Source: CANHEE01 sp043777755
GTDB lineage: Bacteria; Bacteroidota; Bacteroidia; Chitinophagales; Saprospiraceae
Direction: 5' to 3'
Length of the DNA: 21,225 nucleotides
Assembly (NCBI GenBank): GCA_043777755.1
Contig: JAYWHK010000251.1
Span: 1 to 21,225, forward strand
Made by a program: the position numbers and the translations under genes. This document shows, in pieces, positions 7,637 through 14,589 of the stretch (position 1 is its first letter; every line of letters begins with the position of its first letter). The notes beneath the pieces are model-generated. The model did not search any database, was not told the DNA's origin, and saw only the letters and a program-made list of their open reading frames with translations.

Positions 7637-10600
7637 TTACTCCACCAATACAAAAGCACTCCACACATTTGGACCAAATTGGTCGCTTTCTATTGCCTCT
7701 TGTAAGGTGCTATGATAAGCCTTGTGAGGTGATTGTCCAGTTAAGATTTTTTGGTAAAAACGGGTGATAAAAAAGTTAGCGTAAGTCGCATCTACGTCAC
7801 GAAGGGCTACCAACAGATTTTTTGCGCCTGCAATTTTGAAGGAACGCTGTAAGCCAATGATGCCTTCGCTGCCTTGCAAATCGCCTTTTCCTGACTGACA
7901 AGCGGCTAAAATAACTAATTTAGTGTCGCTCAAATCCATGTTAGCAATTTCGTAGGCAGTCAAAATATTATCTTCTTTTGAGCTAATGTTTTGACCATTG
8001 CTGCACCAAGCTGCATTGCCATTTGCCAATATCAAACCTGAGCGAAACAACGGCTCTTTTATGCCCAATAAAGCGCAACGCACACTAAAAGTTGGTTTTT
8101 CTTGATAAAATCCATGTGTATAAAACAAGAGTGCATCGGGAGCACCAGTTTCTTTACCTACTGTTTTTTTCCAATAGCTTTCATTGGCGTTGGCTTGTTT
8201 TTGATTAAGATTTTTTACTTTATAAAAATCAGTAAGGCTGTCTAAGACAGCAAAATTGCGCTGTCCTGTTTCGCCCAAATAAGCAAAACCACACGTAGGT
8301 TTTTCGCTTTCTTTCATAGCACTTGTGATATTTTTGTTGTTTTCATCATACACTACATCGCTCAGACACAAGGCATTTTTTACTTGTAAATCATTGTTGG
8401 TCAAACCAAAGTGCAATTCCCTCGTACTCCGCAAACGGCGAAAAGTGTTATAGCGTTGGGTCAAATACTGGCGTTCTTTGTACGCAAGTGCATCAAACGA
8501 AATCAACTCTAATTTTCCACTTGGTGCATAATAAATATGCTCAATATCTTTCAAAAATGGTTCTAAGGGCTGCCAAATCATCTCATAATTTTCGTTGGGA
8601 AAATAGCTGTATGTCTTTTTTTGCTTATCTAAACTATCGGGCAACATTTTATCCAACGTTTTTTCTTCAAAAAGGGGTACTAAAATGGGCGAAATTAGTC
8701 CTTTTTTCAAAATCATAGCCGCATACATTACGCTATCGGTCCGATCAAAACCATTGTGGTATTGAAAATGAATAAACTCTATGGCAGCTTCTTTTTCGCC
8801 TAATGTTGCTTGTATTTGTTGCCAATTTACTTGCTCATTGGCAGTACGGAAGGCTGCGGATTGTTGCGACAATTGGCTTTCCAAATTTTCTGTATGTGCT
8901 GCGATACTATCTATTTTTGAATTGCGCTGTACTATTTCGACTTCATACTGCTTTGAAATATACTGTTTATTTTCTAACCAATTGTCATAGAGTGTTTTAA
9001 GTTGCTTGTCTTTGGTGTTTTCGAGTTGTTGTTTCCACGCTTGCGTGTAGGCAGACACAATGCCTTTTGTGAGTAAGGCATGGTCGTAGGCGATTGAAGA
9101 TAGCTCTGGCGATTGTGGTGCGTCCAGTGCGGTGGAAAAGATAAAAGAAGCATTATCGTATTTTTTAACAAATTTAATTTTTGTGCGTTCATTCAATAAT
9201 GGTAGCGATTGAACGAATATGGCAGCTAAAGAATGGTGTAATTGAGAAAGCAATGTTTTGGTTTCTTCTTCATTTTTGGTAATTCTACTCACTGCAATTA
9301 AATTACCTAAATAAACAGTTGAGCGATAGTTTTTGTCACCAAAAAGTCTATTGGTTGTTTTTAAGGCATCTTCAATTAAATCAATAGCTTCTTTATATTT
9401 TCCAATTCTAAATAAATCAACTCCTTGTTCTGCCAAATATCGTTTGTGAGTGTTGCTTGTTTTTCCATAAATACTTTCTGATAGTGCAATAACTTTTTCA
9501 TGTATAGCCAAACTTTTTTTATACTCTTTCTTCCCACTTAGACCATAGCTAATATTTCCCAAAAGTGTAACCTCATTATCTGTCATATTAGATTTTTTTT
9601 GAAAAATCAATGCCTTTTCTACATATTTTATTCCTTCGTCAAAGTTTTTTTGCATATAGTAGACACTTGAAATATTATTCAACGCATCAATATACTTTTC
9701 AAGGTTTTTATCAATAAGTTTTTCTTTTTCTAAAAAATCAATCAGATTAGTGGAGTATAGGATAGCGTTTTCATAATCTCCACAAAAATGAGAGAAAAGC
9801 ACGTCTAATTCTAAGGTGTTAATATGGCTTTTTACTAAAAACATACTGTCCTTTAAACCTTTTGTACAGCTTTTGAACTGATTAATATAATGAATTGTAC
9901 TATCTATTTCATTGGTTTCAAGTAAATAGATAATAGCAATATTTTTTAAGCCAATAAGGTAGTCGTACTCATTATGATCCCTTGACATTTGATTTGACAC
10001 TTTAAGATATTCTAATGCTTTACTGATGTTACCTTCTTCTTTCATCAAGATTCCTAATTGATTGATAACAACCGATTTTATTTGTGACTTTACGCTACAA
10101 ATTTTTTCAGTAATGCTTAGTGCCTGTTCTAATACGACTTTTGCTTTCTTTTTCTCTCCGATACCACTCAATATTCTACCCCGCAAGACTAAGACTTCTA
10201 TGAGAGCCAAGTTTTCTACATTATTATTTAAAAAAATACTTTTGCTAATTTCTAAATATTTTAATGCTTCAGGGTAGTTGTTGTTTGAATAAAAAATAAA
10301 CCCTTTTGCTGAAAAACATAAGGCTTCACTGTAAGATTTTTTTTCGCAATGTTCAAATGCTTTTGCTAACGAACGTTCTGTTTTATCTGTATTTCCTAAA
10401 TTAGAATTGGCAAGTGCATTGGTAATCAATAATTGGACATAGCTTGATTTTGTTTTCAGTTTTTGTTCTTTTTGCCCACATAACGATATTCCAAAAGTAG
10501 TAAGACTATCTACCCTTTCATATTCAGAAGTGCTTTGATAAGTTATGTCAGCGATTTTAGCAATAAGAATAATTTGTTTTATTTTATCTGATTTTGCCAT

Positions 10601-10747
10601 TTTCCAAGCCTTTGCTCCAACTTCTAGTGCGTTGGAATACGCTTCGATTTTTTCCAATTTTTCCATTTCTGAAATTAAATTTGAAAATTTTTGCGCTACA
10701 CAACTATTTGATAATGTGATAGTTAAGATGATTAATAAGTATTTCAT
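7637..10747 (-). CDS. Exported TPR-CHAT domain protein (caspase-like peptidase)
   Basis: The 1036-residue product has a signal peptide (MKYLLIILTITLSNSCVAQ), about 500 residues of tetratricopeptide repeats with A/Y/G-rich helix pairs, and a coiled-coil region (about 574-640). A C-terminal CHAT domain spans about 690-1035. The CHAT core has IYYAPSGKLELISFDAL (738-754), a catalytic-type His878 in FYTHGFY, and Cys950 in LAACQSGKG followed by GSEGIIGLQRSFKIAGAKN. Both residues of the clan CD (caspase/separase-like) dyad are present, so it is probably an active cysteine peptidase. TPRs usually bind partners or substrates. Most described CHAT proteins are cytosolic, whereas this one appears to be exported. 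It lies tail-to-tail with the anti-sigma-like gene, 7 bp between stops, with no terminator. Its substrate is unknown. Confidence 0.85.
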   Translation of the reverse strand: MKYLLIILTITLSNSCVAQKFSNLISEMEKLEKIEAYSNALEVGAKAWKMAKSDKIKQIILIAKIADITYQSTSEYERVDSLTTFGISLCGQKEQKLKTKSSYVQLLITNALANSNLGNTDKTERSLAKAFEHCEKKSYSEALCFSAKGFIFYSNNNYPEALKYLEISKSIFLNNNVENLALIEVLVLRGRILSGIGEKKKAKVVLEQALSITEKICSVKSQIKSVVINQLGILMKEEGNISKALEYLKVSNQMSRDHNEYDYLIGLKNIAIIYLLETNEIDSTIHYINQFKSCTKGLKDSMFLVKSHINTLELDVLFSHFCGDYENAILYSTNLIDFLEKEKLIDKNLEKYIDALNNISSVYYMQKNFDEGIKYVEKALIFQKKSNMTDNEVTLLGNISYGLSGKKEYKKSLAIHEKVIALSESIYGKTSNTHKRYLAEQGVDLFRIGKYKEAIDLIEDALKTTNRLFGDKNYRSTVYLGNLIAVSRITKNEEETKTLLSQLHHSLAAIFVQSLPLLNERTKIKFVKKYDNASFIFSTALDAPQSPELSSIAYDHALLTKGIVSAYTQAWKQQLENTKDKQLKTLYDNWLENKQYISKQYEVEIVQRNSKIDSIAAHTENLESQLSQQSAAFRTANEQVNWQQIQATLGEKEAAIEFIHFQYHNGFDRTDSVMYAAMILKKGLISPILVPLFEEKTLDKMLPDSLDKQKKTYSYFPNENYEMIWQPLEPFLKDIEHIYYAPSGKLELISFDALAYKERQYLTQRYNTFRRLRSTRELHFGLTNNDLQVKNALCLSDVVYDENNKNITSAMKESEKPTCGFAYLGETGQRNFAVLDSLTDFYKVKNLNQKQANANESYWKKTVGKETGAPDALLFYTHGFYQEKPTFSVRCALLGIKEPLFRSGLILANGNAAWCSNGQNISSKEDNILTAYEIANMDLSDTKLVILAACQSGKGDLQGSEGIIGLQRSFKIAGAKNLLVALRDVDATYANFFITRFYQKILTGQSPHKAYHSTLQEAIESDQFGPNVWSAFVLVE

Positions 10748-10876
10748 AAAATTTATTTTATTTTTTTGAGTGACAGTATTTCTGTTTTGGTCATATACTT
10801 TTAGGCATTAGATTATTGGGATAACTCCACTACAAAAAGGATATTTTTATTAATTCTAATGGCTAAAATAATGAAG

Positions 10877-10884
10877 CAAAAGTA
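10877..10884 (-). promoter_or_regulatory. Candidate -7 promoter box of the CHAT gene
   Basis: On the minus strand TACTTTTG matches TAnnTTTG, 129 bp upstream of the CHAT start codon. A TTTA in place of the -33 TTTG lies roughly at the expected distance. This leaves a leader of about 120 nt. Confidence 0.35.
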
Positions 10885-10971
10885 TGAATTATATTTTATA
10901 AAAGTAAAATAGTATTTATATTTATGATACAACTCAATATTTCATTTTTTTTATTTCAAAATCAATTCATT

Positions 10972-11601
10972 ATGTTTAAAATTTTTCAAAAATTCACTTT
11001 TTTAATGTTGTTTGCAACAGTACTTTTAAGCAGTTGTGCAAAAATCTATTATAGCCCAGATGCTCAACAAAAAGCAGCAACCCACAAAATTATTGCCATC
11101 GTACCACCCAAAGTAAGTATCTCTGGCGGCAAAAATCAAGACGTAGCAGCAGTCAAAATTCAACAAGAGGCTGAGTCGTTGAGTTATCAAAAAGAAATTT
11201 ATGCTTGGATACTCAAAAGAAAACGCCAAGGTAAAATGACTGTTGATGTACAAGAAACAGATATTACCAATGCTAAATTGAAAAAAATGGATTATACAGA
11301 AAACCCAATTACCTCTTCAGAGCTTTGCAAGGCATTGGGCGTAGATGGTGTCATTACGAGTAATATATCTTCTATAAAAATGATGGGTGATGGCGCTTCT
11401 GTTGGGCTTGTTTTTTTGACAGGTGCATTCATACCTAATAAAAACGTCACGATTGACCTCAGTATCAACGATTCTGAAAAACTTCTTTTCAACTACAATC
11501 ATAAAATGTCTGGCGGTATTGCAAGTAGCCCTGCGGCAATCGTAGATGCCCTAATGCGAAATTCAAGTAAAAAGATGCCTTATGTTAAAGTACAGCCTTA
11601 G
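10972..11601 (+). CDS. Lipoprotein of unknown function
   Basis: I start at the ATG at 10972 (209 residues), because MFKIFQKFTFLMLFATVLLSSC is a standard lipoprotein signal peptide with lipobox L19-S-S-C22; an earlier in-frame ATG at 10924 would add 16 unneeded residues. After Cys22 the mature protein has a block IIAIVPPKVSISGG, a charged stretch EIYAWILKRKRQGKMTVDVQ, and SELCKALGVDGVITSNISS followed by a hydrophobic GASVGLVFLTGAF. The layout (conserved pocket after IVPP, then ALGVDGVITS) recalls envelope lipoproteins of the CsgG/GNA1162 kind, but I cannot assign it. I remember similar hypothetical proteins in other Bacteroidota. It diverges from the CHAT gene across 224 bp and ends before a hairpin terminator. 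Confidence 0.75.
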   Translation: MFKIFQKFTFLMLFATVLLSSCAKIYYSPDAQQKAATHKIIAIVPPKVSISGGKNQDVAAVKIQQEAESLSYQKEIYAWILKRKRQGKMTVDVQETDITNAKLKKMDYTENPITSSELCKALGVDGVITSNISSIKMMGDGASVGLVFLTGAFIPNKNVTIDLSINDSEKLLFNYNHKMSGGIASSPAAIVDALMRNSSKKMPYVKVQP

Positions 11602-11649
11602 CCAAATAGTCAAAGCATTTGATTAAGATTGACTAAAAAAATTAGTAGA

Positions 11650-11673
11650 GAAAGCCTTTAAAAAAAGGCTTTC
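11650..11673 (+). terminator. Terminator after the lipoprotein gene
   Basis: GAAAGCCTTT (11650-11659) pairs with AAAGGCTTTC (11664-11673) around a 4-nt A loop, followed by a T-rich TTTACTTTCC. It separates the lipoprotein from the next gene, which starts 37 nt later. Confidence 0.7.
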
Positions 11674-11710
11674 TTTACTTTCCACTAAACTTTTCAAACA
11701 CATTCAAAAA

Positions 11711-13639
11711 ATGAAAAAATTATCCACTTTTATCTTTTTTTTCAACTTTATTACATTTGTAATACATGGGCAAATCCCAACACTGACATACGCAAAGTCA
11801 GTAACACCTTCTATCCCGAATACTACTTTTAGTGCAAACTATTACTCACTTGGCAATGTTGTAGTTAATCCAGGTGCAGCAGGCGCAAATAAAACATGGG
11901 ATTTTACAACGCTTTCAGGTTTTAATTATGTTTTTGAGGATTACACATGGGTCAATTCTCCAACGACTGGTTCTTACAACACTGCAACCCATTCCTACTA
12001 TTATGATGGTGGATTTACCTTTACAGCGCATGACCAAAGGAATAGCTTAGGCATATACGATTTGGGTTTTCAAGGTAATTATTTTGGAACGCCCTTCAAA
12101 ATAACGAATTTCAACCTCCTTATGAAATTTCCTTTTACGTATCAAGATTCGGTAAAAAATAAGCAATACATTAGCATCGCTGAATTTGGTGCAGATGTTT
12201 TTATTGATACAGGTCGGGTTTCAATTATTGCAGATGGATATGGAACTTTAAAAACGTTTAATGGCACTTTCAATAATGTACTTCGAGTAAAAACGCTCAC
12301 AAATTATATTAGTCGTGGTGTTTTTGTGAGTACTACTTACCAAAAAGTGAACTATACTTGGTATGACGTGGAAAATCGTAGAATTTTTTCAACAACAAAA
12401 GAAACTAAAGACGGAACAACAGTTACCTACACCTCAACTCATTACGATATAACACCACTCGCACCTCCTGCTGCACCATTGATAACGGTGGTTGGTAAAA
12501 CCAAACTGTGCCCAAATGAAAGTGTTACACTCAAAGCACCTGACGGTTTCAATGAATACTTGTGGTCGAATGGCAAAACTACAAAAAGTATTGATGTCAC
12601 AACAGCTGGCACATACACGGTTGTTGTCAAAAATGTGGCAGGCAGTAGTCCAAGTTCCAATCCTATTGTAATAACATCAAGTCCTGCTCCAAGTATTACC
12701 ATTACTGGAAATACTGATGTTTGCAAAGGCAATTCTACAACATTCGTTGCTTCGGGCGGCGATAAATACCTTTGGTCTAATGGCAACAATACACCTTCTA
12801 TTACGCTCGATAATATCACATCACCCAATTTATATACTGTGACTGCAACAAGCACTAACAATTGTAAAGCAACAAAAGATATTCAGCTGAATGTTTTGGC
12901 AGTACCTCAAGTATCGGTTACAAGTAGTGCAAACGCTGACGCTTGCGAAAAAACAAAAATAATCCTATTAGCCGCAGGCGCAACGACCTACACTTGGACA
13001 GGTACAGGATTGTCGCAAGCAATTGGTTCACAAGTAAATGCAACGATTTCAGCTGGTCAAAACACATTCAATGTTACAGGAAAAGATGCTAATGGCTGTA
13101 CTAATAAAAATACCATAACAATAACAGGTACGCCTCTACCTTCTATCAATGCTGTAGCAACCAATACAAATCCTTGTTTGGGCGATAATATTTCACTGAT
13201 TGCGATTGGCGCAGCAACCTACGATTGGTCGAGTAATGCGGACGGTGGATTAGCGGATAAAACTGGTGCAAATGTCAAAGCGAAACCTACAAAAGAAGGC
13301 AAAATTACTTACGCTGTCATAGGAACTGATACAAAAGGCTGTAAATCAATACCTTTTACGATTGAAGTTAATGTGAAAAATTGTGGTGTAGCTACCAATG
13401 ACAAGGATATAGAAAATGATATTATCGTTTTTCCTAATCCTTTTTTAGAAAAAATATTTTTCACAAATACTGGAAAAATCGAATCCGTCAGCATTTTTGA
13501 TGCTCTTGGAAAGTTGCTTTTTATTGAAAAAGATATTTTACAAGGCATTGATTTTCAAAATTTTAGTAATCAAACTTATTTTTTGAAAATAAAAATGAGT
13601 GATGGAAATACTTTGATAAAAAAAATAATTAAACAATAA
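11711..13639 (+). CDS. Secreted Ig-like repeat protein with T9SS type A sorting tail
   Basis: The 642-residue product has a signal peptide (MKKLSTFIFFFNFITFVIHGQ). An aromatic-rich N-terminal beta domain of unknown family (about 25-250) comes next. Four Ig-like/PKD-like repeats begin near residues 253, 327, 399 and 477. The first two carry the motif C-(P/K)-(N/G)-(E/N)-S-(V/T)-T and YLWSNG, typical of surface adhesin modules in Bacteroidota. The C-terminal 73 residues (DIIVFPNPFLEKIFF..., IFDALGKLL..., ending TLIKKIIKQ) match the type A (Por_Secre_tail) signal that directs proteins through the type IX system to the cell surface. It is followed by a strong terminator. Its role is likely adhesion or a surface structure; no enzyme domain is visible. 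Confidence 0.82.
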   Translation: MKKLSTFIFFFNFITFVIHGQIPTLTYAKSVTPSIPNTTFSANYYSLGNVVVNPGAAGANKTWDFTTLSGFNYVFEDYTWVNSPTTGSYNTATHSYYYDGGFTFTAHDQRNSLGIYDLGFQGNYFGTPFKITNFNLLMKFPFTYQDSVKNKQYISIAEFGADVFIDTGRVSIIADGYGTLKTFNGTFNNVLRVKTLTNYISRGVFVSTTYQKVNYTWYDVENRRIFSTTKETKDGTTVTYTSTHYDITPLAPPAAPLITVVGKTKLCPNESVTLKAPDGFNEYLWSNGKTTKSIDVTTAGTYTVVVKNVAGSSPSSNPIVITSSPAPSITITGNTDVCKGNSTTFVASGGDKYLWSNGNNTPSITLDNITSPNLYTVTATSTNNCKATKDIQLNVLAVPQVSVTSSANADACEKTKIILLAAGATTYTWTGTGLSQAIGSQVNATISAGQNTFNVTGKDANGCTNKNTITITGTPLPSINAVATNTNPCLGDNISLIAIGAATYDWSSNADGGLADKTGANVKAKPTKEGKITYAVIGTDTKGCKSIPFTIEVNVKNCGVATNDKDIENDIIVFPNPFLEKIFFTNTGKIESVSIFDALGKLLFIEKDILQGIDFQNFSNQTYFLKIKMSDGNTLIKKIIKQ

Positions 13640-13646
13640 TTTTAGT

Positions 13647-13691
13647 AATTGCTCAAGCCTCGTTTTTCTTAGCGAGGCTTGGCAATTTTTT
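13647..13691 (+). terminator. Terminator after the type A T9SS protein gene
   Basis: CAAGCCTCG (13653-13661) pairs with CGAGGCTTG (13672-13680); ATTGC (13647-13651) and GCAAT (13681-13685) extend the stem past a single bulged T. A run of T follows (13685-13691). The same stem core recurs at 14471-14506. Confidence 0.85.
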
Positions 13692-13843
13692 TCAGAATAT
13701 AACTCAATATTTATTTTTAGTATCAGCTTTATTTTCTTAATTTTGTAGAATTTTTCTAATCATCATTTAATAAATATTAAGCAGCTTTTCTCAATTTGTT
13801 ACCTTAAATTGAAAAAAAATTTAATAAAAAAATAAATTATCAA

Positions 13844-13851
13844 TATTTTTG
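13844..13851 (+). promoter_or_regulatory. Candidate -7 promoter box of the DUF2314-like gene
   Basis: TATTTTTG fits TAnnTTTG, 27 bp upstream of the ATG at 13878. It is identical to the box in front of the sigma-factor gene. No -33 TTTG is visible at the usual distance. Confidence 0.4.
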
Positions 13852-13877
13852 TTAAAACCACTTAAAACAAGTAAATA

Positions 13878-14255
13878 ATGTTTGATTTTTTTAAAAATTA
13901 CCTTAAAAAAGAGGAAAAATGTCCTCCAAGCTCCTCCAATGAGCCATTAACTTTCATTGCCGATTATAGTTGGAGAAATAATCCTTCTTTAAATGCAAAG
14001 TTCCATGAAGAATATCCTGATGACATACTAGTTATTGTGCACGAAGGCGATGTTCGAATTACGAAACGTCAATTAGAATTAATTTGGGTTAAAGTTACGG
14101 GACATTCAAAATCTTATTTTGAAGGAATCTTGCTAAATCAACCTCAACAACTTTCAACGCTGAACATACATAGTAAAATTATTTTTAAAATTGAAACTGG
14201 CGGTAAGCATCCTGTTCGAGTTTTGCCAGAATACATCAAAGATAGATTGGACTAG
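13878..14255 (+). CDS. DUF2314-like protein, truncated by an in-frame TAG
   Basis: The open frame gives 125 residues: a short charged start (MFDFFKNYLKKEEK), then ILVIVHEGDVRITKR, then LIWVKVTGHSKSYFEGILLNQP and HSKIIFKIETGGKHP. The W-V-x-V-T ... F-x-G-x-L-x-N-x-P pattern resembles the DUF2314 family (E. coli YegJ type), which has no established function. The frame stops at TAG (14253-14255), but stays open for 58 further codons that form a two-CxxC zinc-ribbon tail. It is therefore probably a nonsense-mutated or readthrough gene rather than a complete 125-residue protein. A -7 box sits 27 bp upstream. It is bracketed by two hairpins with the same stem core. Confidence 0.55.
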   Translation: MFDFFKNYLKKEEKCPPSSSNEPLTFIADYSWRNNPSLNAKFHEEYPDDILVIVHEGDVRITKRQLELIWVKVTGHSKSYFEGILLNQPQQLSTLNIHSKIIFKIETGGKHPVRVLPEYIKDRLD

Positions 14256-14432
14256 TTCGTAAAACCTTGTGAAAATTGTGGATTTACAGAGGCTCTAAGT
14301 CCCATTGCAGAGCTTACAAAACTCTCTTTTCCAAATAATCCGCAAGGCGCAATAGTAGAGGCATTTACCTCTCGCTGTAATTTTTGTGGTGGAACTCAAA
14401 TTATTCACCACAAAAATGCTCAATTGGACTAA
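14256..14432 (+). pseudogene. In-frame zinc-ribbon continuation behind the TAG of the DUF2314-like gene
   Basis: Read in the same frame, 58 codons follow the TAG, up to TAA at 14430-14432. They contain CENCG near the start and CNFCGG near the end, two CxxC pairs spaced as in a zinc ribbon, and no Met codon or plausible start. Without an own start, this piece makes sense only as the former C-terminus of the upstream gene, or as the result of stop-codon readthrough. Confidence 0.6.
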
Positions 14433-14470
14433 ATATTATAAATTTTAGTTCTTTATCGTAAACGACACTC

Positions 14471-14506
14471 TCAAGCCTTGCTCTTTTCCAAATGAGCGAG
14501 GCTTGA
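14471..14506 (+). terminator. Hairpin after the DUF2314-like gene
   Basis: TCAAGCCTTGCTC (14471-14483) pairs with GAGCGAGGCTTGA (14494-14506) with a single G-T wobble. The following TTATCTTA is a poor T-run, so it is a weaker terminator than the one at 13647. The stem shares CAAGCC/GGCTTG with that one. It overlaps the upstream in-frame codon at 14503 and so speaks against a start there for the next gene. Confidence 0.65.
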
Positions 14507-14589
14507 TTATCTTAACTTATCAATTTTACAAACAGTACAAAACACGCTATACTTTTCTTTTTTTCAAAATTTACTTTCCAATTTTCCTT

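Noticed and set aside
10688..10747. Lipobox at the CHAT N-terminus (LSNSC)
   Set aside because: The -3 position is Ser instead of Leu-like and the sequence runs on to a normal VAQ-type cleavage site; SPI is the better reading.
6106..10747. Calling the CHAT locus an anti-phage defence system
   Set aside because: No nuclease, CRISPR, gasdermin or recognised immune gene is near, and export of the CHAT protein does not fit known cytosolic defence systems.
14503..14589. Upstream start for the large PKD protein
   Set aside because: It lies in a hairpin and would bury the signal peptide that begins at 14590 behind 29 residues.
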